A stretch of 24,215 bases of DNA from a virus. The translations under genes and the position numbers were made by a program. The DNA is taken from positions 1 through 24,215 of IMG/VR virus record IMGVR_UViG_3300034101_001784. One strand, given 5' to 3'. The notes beneath the pieces were generated by a model, which was not told the origin of the DNA, did not search any database, and saw only the letters and a program-made list of their open reading frames with translations. Of this stretch, positions 12,208 through 19,182 are shown piece by piece; within the stretch, counting starts at the first letter, position 1, and every line of letters starts with the position of its first letter.

Positions 12208-14748
12208 TTATACAATAGTTGTGCTATTGAGAAACAGTCTTTGTGTCAAATTGCCATTTCTGGCCACAATAATTTTTCCATCTAAATCACAGATTGCCCA
12301 ACTAACCATAGTGGTAGCATTTGTGTTCCACCAAGAAGTTCCAGAAGATGTTGGGTTGATGTATATTTGATTTCCACTTGTAAGCACTTCAATAAGGCCA
12401 CCAGCAACAACCAGCGTTCCTTTATAGTCTGTATCTAAGTTGTTGTAGGTTAGTGTGGTTGAGTAAGCAATTCTATAAACCATATTGGTTGTTCCAGAGT
12501 AAATAAATGGGCTATACTCTAAAAACTTATCTGTAAAAAATGCGTTGGCTGATTTTCTAAAATGAAATTGTATGGTTTCAGTTGTTATTTCTCTATTATC
12601 TTTATAGCGTTTTTTATAGTCCAATAAACCACCAAAATTGAATGGGCCTGTGTTGATAAAGTTATAAATCTTCTTTGTATCATCAACTCTTGTATATGTT
12701 TGGATCCCAGAAGGCAAGCTGTAAGTTCCGTTTGTTTCAATTACAGGCAACTTTGCTGCTACTTCTGTTCCAAATTGAAGATTGACTGTCCCAAATGTAT
12801 CATCTGGGTTAGTGAAGTTTAAGTTATTAAGAGCAAGATTTCTAATGCCACCTTGTTTATACAATCTAACTGCAATAGCATAAAATCTTCCCAAGTTATT
12901 GACATAACCGTTTTTTCTCATTGATTGCACACTTGCTGCTAATACTCTAAAATCAGTTTCAATAGATACAGCCACATTGGCATTGTCTGCCATTCTCACA
13001 TTATAAATGATGCTGTTGCCAACCCAATGTGCTGTTCCTTCCATTACAAATTGTGATGAAAAGGTATGTGCAAATGGTGCTGTTAATGCTTGATTTGTGA
13101 GTGTTTGCACCAAAGCACCTTGTATTTTTTCAGTGGCTTTTGCAAACTGTAAGAAATAGTTATTGATGCCAACTGTGTTGTTTGCACCACTTGTGGTTGA
13201 TAGTGTGAAAATGTTTTCACTAAGATGATTGCTTAATAGTGCGTTTGTAGCTGATGCAATTTCTGTGTATCTCTTAGAAGTATTGATACCAGCAAACATA
13301 TTGTCTTTGGCATAGTGCTTACTTAATGTGCCTTTGAAGTTATAAAAACCATCATTGAAAATAATTTCTCTTGTTGTCAAAATATATTCATCAAGATAGT
13401 CATTTGCCACAGGTATATCATTATAGTTTGCATATCTTCCTGTGATAATCAATTCTTCATTACCCACTCTATTCACAAACTCTTGTTGTTGTTTGCCCAA
13501 TGACCTTGCATAAACTTCTGCTGTGGTTTGACCGTTTATCAAAACACTTTGATTTCTTGTTGGTATATCTTTGATAACTCTAAATGTAATATCATCAGCT
13601 GAGAGATATTCAACAAAAAACAAAATAGTCTTATCAACCATTGCATCATATTCAGTAGCATTAAAGAAGTTTTTATAAACATTGTTTGTATCATCTAACA
13701 CCCTAAATAAAACATTGACCAAAGCAGCTCTCCCATTGGTATATGGGATCCAAGTGTCTTCTCTATAACCAAGACCAGAGATTGTGTTACCACCTTGTTT
13801 ATAATAAAGGTAATTTCTTCTATATTTTTTTGTTGAAGTATCAGCTATAAAACCTGATGCGTTGGTGTTATAAAAGGTGTCATAAACTGTTTGTTCAACC
13901 ACTCTGCTTGTAATGTCAAGATCCTGCACAATGCTGTCAAAACCTGTTGTAATCAGTATTTTTGCAGTTACTTTTTTAATCTGGAAAATAGGCTTTTGTA
14001 AAACTATTTCTTGATTGTTGCTGGTTAAAAAAGCTTGTTCTGTTGTTCTAACTGTTACAAACTCACCTGTGGTATTTACATTCACATCATAAACATTGCT
14101 TGCTTGCACTTCTATTGATGATGCATACTCTGCAACATTCCTGTTTATCTCATAGCTGCTAAGCTTTGTTTCATCAATTACATTTTTCTTTTCAAATAAA
14201 TCAAGCAAAGAAATTACATTGGATCCTGTGATTGTAACCACACAACCAACAACACTAAGAAGGTCATTTAGCACTTCAAACAGCGTTGGTCTATTCCAGC
14301 TAAACTCTGGGCAGGTCACAGATGCTGTTTTATTTTGCAGGGCTGATGAAATAGTATAACTTGGTGCATAAACTTCAAGAAGCTCTTGAATGACCTTATA
14401 GATGGTTTTGTTGGCAGTTCCATCTAAACTGTTTGTTACCGTTTTTGATGGTAAAACAATTCTTTGCAACTTTAATGTTGTTGAAGCAAGACCAAGCGTG
14501 TAACTATATTTTTTATTGCCTTCAAGATTGATTGCCTTAGCATTGATTTGAGCTACTACCATTCTAATTACCTTAGACACTTCATAAGTAATCACAACTT
14601 CATCTAATGGCTCAATATCAAGTTTATTTGTCTGTGGTATGACCAAAACACCTGTATTAAGCTCTTTGCTTAAAATGTCTGTAATAACAAGCCCATATTT
14701 GAAGCTTACTGATTGTCCATTGACTGTGATTGAGTTTATTGTTGGCAT
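12208..14748 (-). CDS. Large tail-tip / baseplate protein (846 aa)
   Basis: The second longest gene of the window, with 846 residues. The first about 250 residues (MPTINSITVNGQSVSFKYG, LLEVYAPSYTIS, FSWNRPTLFEVLNDLLSVVG, SSYEINRNVAEYASSIEVQ) resemble the gp27/Tal-type hub domains that cap the tail tube. The remainder is beta-rich with long Asn/Thr-rich stretches, like baseplate or spike proteins. No lysozyme, amidase or peptidase motif could be seen, although tail-tip proteins often carry one for wall digestion. It is preceded by the 144-residue protein in the tape-measure slot and followed by the BppU-like gene, which supports a hub/tip role. The binding site is weak (GGAAG about twelve bases before the ATG). 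Annotation rests mainly on position and size. Confidence 0.6.
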   Translation of the reverse strand: MPTINSITVNGQSVSFKYGLVITDILSKELNTGVLVIPQTNKLDIEPLDEVVITYEVSKVIRMVVAQINAKAINLEGNKKYSYTLGLASTTLKLQRIVLPSKTVTNSLDGTANKTIYKVIQELLEVYAPSYTISSALQNKTASVTCPEFSWNRPTLFEVLNDLLSVVGCVVTITGSNVISLLDLFEKKNVIDETKLSSYEINRNVAEYASSIEVQASNVYDVNVNTTGEFVTVRTTEQAFLTSNNQEIVLQKPIFQIKKVTAKILITTGFDSIVQDLDITSRVVEQTVYDTFYNTNASGFIADTSTKKYRRNYLYYKQGGNTISGLGYREDTWIPYTNGRAALVNVLFRVLDDTNNVYKNFFNATEYDAMVDKTILFFVEYLSADDITFRVIKDIPTRNQSVLINGQTTAEVYARSLGKQQQEFVNRVGNEELIITGRYANYNDIPVANDYLDEYILTTREIIFNDGFYNFKGTLSKHYAKDNMFAGINTSKRYTEIASATNALLSNHLSENIFTLSTTSGANNTVGINNYFLQFAKATEKIQGALVQTLTNQALTAPFAHTFSSQFVMEGTAHWVGNSIIYNVRMADNANVAVSIETDFRVLAASVQSMRKNGYVNNLGRFYAIAVRLYKQGGIRNLALNNLNFTNPDDTFGTVNLQFGTEVAAKLPVIETNGTYSLPSGIQTYTRVDDTKKIYNFINTGPFNFGGLLDYKKRYKDNREITTETIQFHFRKSANAFFTDKFLEYSPFIYSGTTNMVYRIAYSTTLTYNNLDTDYKGTLVVAGGLIEVLTSGNQIYINPTSSGTSWWNTNATTMVSWAICDLDGKIIVARNGNLTQRLFLNSTTIV

Positions 14749-14749
14749 T

Positions 14750-15184
14750 TTAATATCTGCTTCCTTCTACTGACACTTTGCCAAGTAGTTCATTTCTAAA
14801 ATCTTGTTCTCTGGTGGCATTCATTTGTGAGATACCAGAGTTAATGAGATTGAGTGTGTGTTTTGACAAAACATAAACAAGACCAACAGGCCCACCTTTC
14901 ATTACAGCTGCAATGTCTGTAACCATTTCAATAGCGTTATTGATGCTCTGTGTTGCCACATAATTACCTGTGATATTTCCATATTGATTGATACCATTGA
15001 TGGCTTGTGTTTTGGCAACATTGATAATACCTGCAATCAGTGCTTGTTGAGCAGCAGAAGGTTTGCCTTCTTCTTTGTCTTGGTCTTTTGCAGTTTCACC
15101 AGCAGATTTTGCTGTGCTTTCTTGGCTTGCAGATGCACCAGATGCTGTTTTTCCTTCTCTTACAATAATTTCAATGTTTGGCAT
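14750..15184 (-). CDS. Small tail protein in the tape-measure position
   Basis: A 144-residue protein. Residues about 10-45 are a disordered Ala/Ser/Lys/Glu-rich segment (TASGASASQESTAKSAGETA); residues about 45-125 are Ala/Gly/Ile-rich helices with a hydrophobic stretch near 95-112 (VMKGGPVGLVYVLSKHTLNL); the end is polar. It lies exactly between the tube/terminator-like gene and the tail-tip gene, where long-tailed phages have a tape measure of 600 or more residues. It could be a very short tape measure or an ejected internal protein with a membrane-active helix. AGGTGA lies a few bases before the ATG at 15184. It shares the MPNI start with other tail genes. Function is inferred from position. 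Confidence 0.55.
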   Translation of the reverse strand: MPNIEIIVREGKTASGASASQESTAKSAGETAKDQDKEEGKPSAAQQALIAGIINVAKTQAINGINQYGNITGNYVATQSINNAIEMVTDIAAVMKGGPVGLVYVLSKHTLNLINSGISQMNATREQDFRNELLGKVSVEGSRY

Positions 15185-15191
15185 ATTTCAC

Positions 15192-15926
15192 CTATTTTGA
15201 GAATGCAAGGCTGATAATTGGCAAAGATTGGTTTTCACTTTGCAAGGCAGCATTCTCCAACACCATTGTATGCGTTTCTTCTGTGTTATTGTCACTAAAA
15301 ACAAACTTCACAGCAAAAGATGTGCTTGGGCTGATAAGGCCTTGTCTAATAGTTCTAATTTTGTTCAACAAAACATTGTTTTTATTTATCATTGTGCAGC
15401 TAAACTTAACCACAGAGTTTTGTATCAATGAAGTGTTAATAAGATTGTTACCAATTCTTTCATTGTTAATGACAGAAACAAACACTAAACTTCTTGATGT
15501 GGTTTCATATTCCACATTATCAATAAACACTTGTTTAATCTCACTAACATTCCTTGAAATAATCAGTGTTGCTGCAATAACAAATTGATGCACAAAGTTG
15601 GATCCTGTTGCATCAAAGTTTTGTAACAACATTGGTGTGCCATAAATAGCTTGCACATAATCAATAGTGCCATCACCATTGTTGTAATAAAAAGGTAAAT
15701 TGTTATAGGTCTTAGAAAAATCTTCTAATAAAGTTTTTGTAGCCTGTAAATCATTGGTGTATGCACTAAGTTGTATAGGTATAATCTTGCTATCTTTGTA
15801 ATTATTTCCAGCAAGATATTTAATAACTAAGGCATTGCCTTCACCGTTATATTGATAGTTGATTTCATCAGTAATTTCAAAAGCAGTAAAAGTAGCTAAG
15901 CTTTTTATGTAATTAAGGTAATTCAT
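15192..15926 (-). CDS. Tail terminator / tube-like protein
   Basis: A protein of 244 residues. The N-terminal half (YIKSLATFTAFEITDEINYQ, IPIQLSAYTNDLQATKTLLE) reads like tail-terminator or minor-capsid proteins that close the tube. The C-terminal half (IKQVFIDNVEYETTSRSLVF, TFAVKF-type strands, ALQSENQSLPIISLAFS) has the strand order and ending of tail tube proteins. The two may be fused here. The start is uncertain: an AAAGGAG site at 15941-15947 is two bases from a GTG at 15938 and fourteen from the ATG at 15926; I list the ATG. Either start overlaps the previous gene. The assignment is moderate and from pattern recognition only. Confidence 0.5.
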   Translation of the reverse strand: MNYLNYIKSLATFTAFEITDEINYQYNGEGNALVIKYLAGNNYKDSKIIPIQLSAYTNDLQATKTLLEDFSKTYNNLPFYYNNGDGTIDYVQAIYGTPMLLQNFDATGSNFVHQFVIAATLIISRNVSEIKQVFIDNVEYETTSRSLVFVSVINNERIGNNLINTSLIQNSVVKFSCTMINKNNVLLNKIRTIRQGLISPSTSFAVKFVFSDNNTEETHTMVLENAALQSENQSLPIISLAFSK

Positions 15927-16203
15927 ATTTGCTATCACTGCTCCTTTGTTGTGCTGCTGTTCTTACAGCTCTCTCAACCCATTGATAATTTACTCTATTT
16001 TTGTTTGGTCCTGTTTTATTTGGTGTTTTCTTTGCATTTACAACTTCTGCATAATCATAACCACTTTTTGTAGGCCCAGAAATAATAATCTTTTGATAAG
16101 TGCCATAATCTTCATAAGTAATATGAGTAATCATATTTGTGGTATCAACAGGGCAAGTTGCTAACAACTTTGTATAAATGGTAAGGTAAAATGGTTGCTG
16201 CAT
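15913..16203 (-). CDS. Neck / tail-completion protein (HK97 gp10-like)
   Basis: A 96-residue protein beginning MQQPFYLTIYTKLLATCPVD. The pattern of a helix with xLLATCPVDT, then two strand pairs (HITYEDYG, KIIISGPTKSGYDYAEVVN) and a basic helical end (YQWVERAVRTAAQQ) fits the HK97 gp10 family of neck proteins: the ARxPVDTGxL and YAxxVExGT positions are recognisable but diverged. It links the head connector to the tail. Its ATG shares one base with the previous TAA (TAATG), and its end overlaps the following gene, as expected in a densely packed head-tail operon. Confidence 0.65.
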   Translation of the reverse strand: MQQPFYLTIYTKLLATCPVDTTNMITHITYEDYGTYQKIIISGPTKSGYDYAEVVNAKKTPNKTGPNKNRVNYQWVERAVRTAAQQRSSDSKYELP

Positions 16204-16565
16204 TATCTTCGTAACCTGATTTCTTTTCTAAAACTTGGTCTATTGCTAAACTCTTTGGCAGGGTTAAAGTCTTCTGCCACAATGTTATCAACAATGTATA
16301 TTTCTCCATCTCCACCATATAAGACAAAATCATCAACTTCTAAATCATTGATGTTATCTGTGGTTTCAATAGTAATAAGCTTCATAGTTTTCTTCATATT
16401 TCCCACAGCCATTGTTTGCTCACTATAAGCAACTTTGTCTGTTGAGTAAAAAATACCTTGTGCTACTGCACCTTTAATAAGTTTCATATTATCTACATAT
16501 TCTCTTTTGTAGTATATGCTTCTATCAAGCTTGTTAGCTCTGCTTTGGTATAAATCAATTCCCAT
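16203..16565 (-). CDS. Head-closure / head-tail joining protein
   Basis: A 120-residue protein (MGIDLYQSRANKLDRSIYY...). The middle has a strand-rich barrel-like core (MKLITIETTDNINDLEVDDF, VLYGGDGEIYIVDNIV), in which a short LEVDDFVLYGGDGEIYIV unit resembles the D-x-hhhx-G-x-xYxV core of head-closure proteins such as SPP1 gp16, and the end is basic (FRKEIRLRR). Its position as the second gene after the coat protein matches the stopper, which seals the portal once DNA is packaged. It follows the connector gene by two bases. The family call relies on context as much as on sequence. Confidence 0.55.
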   Translation of the reverse strand: MGIDLYQSRANKLDRSIYYKREYVDNMKLIKGAVAQGIFYSTDKVAYSEQTMAVGNMKKTMKLITIETTDNINDLEVDDFVLYGGDGEIYIVDNIVAEDFNPAKEFSNRPSFRKEIRLRR

Positions 16566-16567
16566 AA

Positions 16568-16990
16568 TTAAATATATGTGTCAATAATGCCAAATGGGTT
16601 TTTATGAGCAATGTTGCACATACCAGCATTCTTCCAAACCATAAAAGCATTGGGTGCTAATTCTGGTGCCACAGATGTGGTTGTTCTGGCAATACTAACT
16701 GCTTGCACAGACAAGTCACCATTTCTCCTAAGATAATCAATTTGATGTAGCACACCCTTCTTAAAAGCAGCTAAGTCAAAGATTGGGTTGCCATCTTTGT
16801 CTTTTGGATCCTGAGTGGTTACTCTAAAATGATGCGTTAAGTAATCTAAGCACCAAGTTTCCACACGGTATAAAAAAATATCAACAGCATCACTGATATT
16901 GTCATAGTTAGAGCCTTTAAGTTCCAACGCTAAATCAATACCTGACCATTCATAATAATCTTGTTTAGTTACATAAATTGGCTCTGCCAT
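16568..16990 (-). CDS. Head-tail connector (adaptor) protein
   Basis: A 140-residue, mostly helical protein (MAEPIYVTKQDYYEWSGIDL, VDIFLYRVETWCLDYLTHHF, AFKKGVLHQIDYLRRNGDLS). Helices around a central FLYRVETWCLDYL segment and the later KKGVLHQIDYLRRN match the fold pattern of gp6/gp15-type adaptors, which bind under the portal. It is the first gene after the coat protein and its terminator-like hairpin, with an AAGGAG site before the ATG at 16990. A short C-terminal tail (NPFGIIDTYI) may contact the stopper. Confidence 0.6.
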   Translation of the reverse strand: MAEPIYVTKQDYYEWSGIDLALELKGSNYDNISDAVDIFLYRVETWCLDYLTHHFRVTTQDPKDKDGNPIFDLAAFKKGVLHQIDYLRRNGDLSVQAVSIARTTTSVAPELAPNAFMVWKNAGMCNIAHKNPFGIIDTYI

Positions 16991-17017
16991 ATTTTTATTA
17001 TCTCCTTAAACCAAGAA

Positions 17018-17040
17018 GGGCAGGGCATTAAACCCTACCC
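17018..17040 (-). terminator. GC-rich hairpin after the coat gene (partial terminator)
   Basis: On the minus strand an 8-bp stem, GGGTAGGG with CCCTGCCC (one G-U pair), closes a 7-base loop, TTTAATG. It is followed by TTCTTGGTTT, a broken U-tract, 28 bases before the next gene's start. It is likely a leaky terminator or an mRNA 3'-end stabiliser that sets coat protein apart from the less abundant neck proteins. Confidence 0.65.
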
Positions 17041-17068
17041 TAAGTGGTCATATTTTCAGCTATTCAGC

Positions 17069-18181
17069 TTAATAAGTGTCAAGTAAGACAACAGCATTTT
17101 CTGGGTATAACGCAGCAACACCATAAAGCACATCAAATGACACAGTGTCAGTCTTCGTGGCTTGGTCATAACCATAAACAACACGCACAGCCATTCCTTC
17201 ACCATTGACAACAGCAGCTCTTGCTGCACCCATTGGTAAGTCTAATGGTCGCATAACAAACGCAAACGCATTTTTATGCATAGCAATAGAAGAAGCAAAA
17301 CGCACCATACGCACTAAGACAGGGGTGGAAACACCAGCTGGAAACACAGGGCTAACAGCAAGGTTAGCAATAGCAGAGCTAACACCTGTGCCATCAGCAG
17401 TAAAACGGTATAACTTACCTTGATAGATAAAGCCATCACCAATTTTGACAGTCGCAGTAGCAGCACTTAATGAGCCTAATGTGACAGTGTTAGAAGTGCC
17501 AGAAGCAACAGTGAAGGTGCCTTTTGCAGTTCCTGAAACAGCAGCAGTTGATGCTGGTAAGTTTTGGCCCATATAAGAGTTCATATTGTAAATCTTGCCA
17601 AGTAACGCATCACGCAGCGTTTGGTTATCACCAGCTTGATTTACAGCTGATAGATTTGGGGTTAAAGCATAACGGTATTTGTGTTGTGGGTGTAAAACAA
17701 TAGCTCTTTCAATTAAAGGTGCCTTAGCAATGTCTAATTGTTTGCCAGCGTTTGCAATATCAGCAAGCGTGGTTGGGGTAGCAGAAGCACATTCCACAAT
17801 AAATTGGGCTTTTTCAAAAGCAAAGTTAGCAATATCTTCATCAATTTGTTGGGCAAGAGCAACCATTGCTGGCTCAATAACTTGCTTGGCAAAATCTTTG
17901 AGTTCTAAGCTTTGTTGTTTTGAAGTAATAGCAACAGAAACATCTTTGAAACGGTTTAATTGCACGCTAATACCTTGTTCAGTAAGGTCTTGGGTGCTAA
18001 TGGATCCAGCAAAGTCCTTAGCAATTAAGGTGGCTGGTTTTCTAACAGTAATAGTATCGCCTACTTTGACAAACTCATTTGAGTAGTCAGTATGCACTAA
18101 GTCTTTGAAAATAAATTGATTGCGTAAGATAGCTAATGCTTCCATTGCAATAATCTGTGGTGTCAATAATGTATTTCCCAT
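17069..18181 (-). CDS. Major capsid protein, P22 coat-like
   Basis: A 370-residue coat protein. The region GDTITVRKPATLIAKDF (near residue 42), then VSVAITSKQQSLELKDFAKQ and VIEPAMVALAQQIDEDI match the P22 gp5-type coat family, an HK97-fold group with an extra insertion domain, for which the Gly/Ser/Thr-rich stretch at about residues 210-270 is a candidate. The C-terminus (TDTVSFDVLYGVAALYPENA) is the P-domain strand ending found in this family. A TAGGAG is six bases before the ATG at 18181. It directly follows the scaffold gene and the late promoter. Codon choice is richer in Ala, Gly and CpG than in neighbouring genes, typical of a highly expressed coat gene. Confidence 0.88.
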   Translation of the reverse strand: MGNTLLTPQIIAMEALAILRNQFIFKDLVHTDYSNEFVKVGDTITVRKPATLIAKDFAGSISTQDLTEQGISVQLNRFKDVSVAITSKQQSLELKDFAKQVIEPAMVALAQQIDEDIANFAFEKAQFIVECASATPTTLADIANAGKQLDIAKAPLIERAIVLHPQHKYRYALTPNLSAVNQAGDNQTLRDALLGKIYNMNSYMGQNLPASTAAVSGTAKGTFTVASGTSNTVTLGSLSAATATVKIGDGFIYQGKLYRFTADGTGVSSAIANLAVSPVFPAGVSTPVLVRMVRFASSIAMHKNAFAFVMRPLDLPMGAARAAVVNGEGMAVRVVYGYDQATKTDTVSFDVLYGVAALYPENAVVLLDTY

Positions 18182-18217
18182 AATTTTCTCCTATAAGGTT
18201 TTTCCTTTGATATATGG

Positions 18218-18808
18218 TTACAACTTGTTTTTGGCTCTCCAAGCAAGGTATTGTTCCACACTCATATTTGCTAAATCAGGTGTTCCTGAGCCTTTGTTTA
18301 ATGAAACTTGGCTGTCAAGCTTCTTGTAGGCTTCTGTTCTAAATCTTGGGTTGGCTTCCAGAAACTTATTGGCATTTGCCTTGAATGTTTCAATGGTGTC
18401 ACCAAACTCAATCTTAGACAACAAATAATCTGTAAAATCTTTATCTGCTTTGAGTTCTCCTAAAACTTCTAACTTTTGAGCATTGAGTTTTTCACCTTCA
18501 AACTGCTCAACTTTTTTAACAAGGTCTTGATAAGATTGGGCTTTTTTGACCATTTCTTCAACTTGTGCTTCATCTTCAACTCCAAGTTTCTTTAATAGTC
18601 TTTGCCTTTCTTTTCCAAGTCTGTTAATCACAATTTCATCAAGCTGTGCTTGGTTAAACACTTTTTCTTTTTCACCAACTTTTGCTTCCTGATTTGTGGG
18701 TTTGGGTTCCTGCGTTACTTCTTGGATCCCAGCTGTTTGCACTTTATTTGCAACAGGTTGCTCTGTTGTGTTGGTTGATGTGCCAACAACTGCTTTGTTT
18801 TGTTCCAT
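18218..18808 (-). CDS. Capsid scaffold protein
   Basis: A 196-residue, highly charged helical protein between the minor head and coat genes, the standard site of the scaffold. Residues 1-50 are a disordered Gln/Thr/Pro/Glu stretch; KVFNQAQLDEIVINRLGKER (about residues 49-68) is the conserved start of phage scaffolds (FtxeqlDxIvxxRLxRER), followed by a coiled coil to about residue 110; the end (SVEQYLAWRAKNKL) is the basic helix that usually binds the coat protein. A GGGAGAG site precedes the ATG at 18808. It would guide procapsid assembly and be released before or during packaging. No protease domain is seen. Confidence 0.85.
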   Translation of the reverse strand: MEQNKAVVGTSTNTTEQPVANKVQTAGIQEVTQEPKPTNQEAKVGEKEKVFNQAQLDEIVINRLGKERQRLLKKLGVEDEAQVEEMVKKAQSYQDLVKKVEQFEGEKLNAQKLEVLGELKADKDFTDYLLSKIEFGDTIETFKANANKFLEANPRFRTEAYKKLDSQVSLNKGSGTPDLANMSVEQYLAWRAKNKL

Positions 18809-18870
18809 CTTGCCACTCTCCCAAGTGTATTTTAATCTCCAAGTTCTAAGGTAACTTGTAACCTAAGATA

Positions 18871-18879
18871 ATTATAGCA
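18871..18879 (-). promoter_or_regulatory. Extended -10 promoter for scaffold and capsid
   Basis: On the minus strand TGC-TATAAT (18871-18879) gives an extended -10 element; no good -35 lies 16-18 bases upstream. Transcription would start near 18864, about 55 bases before the scaffold start. Lack of a -35 suggests that an activator helps, or that the extended element suffices. Confidence 0.55.
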
Positions 18880-18913
18880 CATCTCTACTTATGTTATATG
18901 CAGATAGTGCTAT
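18874..18913. promoter_or_regulatory. Bulged inverted repeat over the capsid promoter
   Basis: The left arm ATAGCACATCT (18874-18884) pairs with the right arm AGATAGTGCTAT (18902-18913) except for one extra A. It lies over the -10 hexamer and the whole spacer and -35 region, so it reads as a protein-binding operator and not as a transcript hairpin, although read-through RNA from upstream genes could fold it. The centre contains TGTTATA (18892-18898), the half-site also found at the early promoter. Confidence 0.45.
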
Positions 18914-18944
18914 TTTTACTATTACTGTTTTTTTGATAGAAGAT

Positions 18945-19181
18945 TTATAAGATGTCCCACATCTTTTCTGTTGGTATGTAGCCTTTTCTTAAAACCTTTT
19001 CTGCTTCTGGGTAAAATCTTATGATTTTTTTGTTTTTAATGCACCACTCAACTGCTTTTGTGGCTTCTTCTATCTGGGCCAGATTGTCCTTCATTAAAAA
19101 CAATGTCAAATAAGGCTCATCTTTTCTAAACAAGTTATAATATCTTTTGATTTGATACTCTAAAATATCTTTTTCCATCAT
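18945..19181 (-). CDS. Small hypothetical protein in the head module
   Basis: A 78-residue helical protein (MMEKDILEYQIKRYYNLFRK ... YIPTEKMWDIL) of unknown function. The ATG pair at 19181 and 19178 follows AGGAG at nine bases and overlaps the end region of the minor head gene closely. It contains a tyrosine-rich first helix and one WCIKNKK segment. Small genes between a minor head protein and the scaffold are common in phages, but the role is not known. Confidence 0.6.
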   Translation of the reverse strand: MMEKDILEYQIKRYYNLFRKDEPYLTLFLMKDNLAQIEEATKAVEWCIKNKKIIRFYPEAEKVLRKGYIPTEKMWDIL

Positions 19182-19182
19182 A

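Larger units (their letters stand above)
18809..18944. other. 136-base non-coding gap with the capsid promoter
   Basis: One of the two largest gaps outside the genes. It holds an extended -10 promoter (18871-18876), a 7+4-bp bulged inverted repeat (18874-18913) and a short leader before the scaffold gene with an imperfect dyad (AGGT/ACCT ends, 18849-18864). No ORF or RNA gene is seen in it. Confidence 0.6.
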
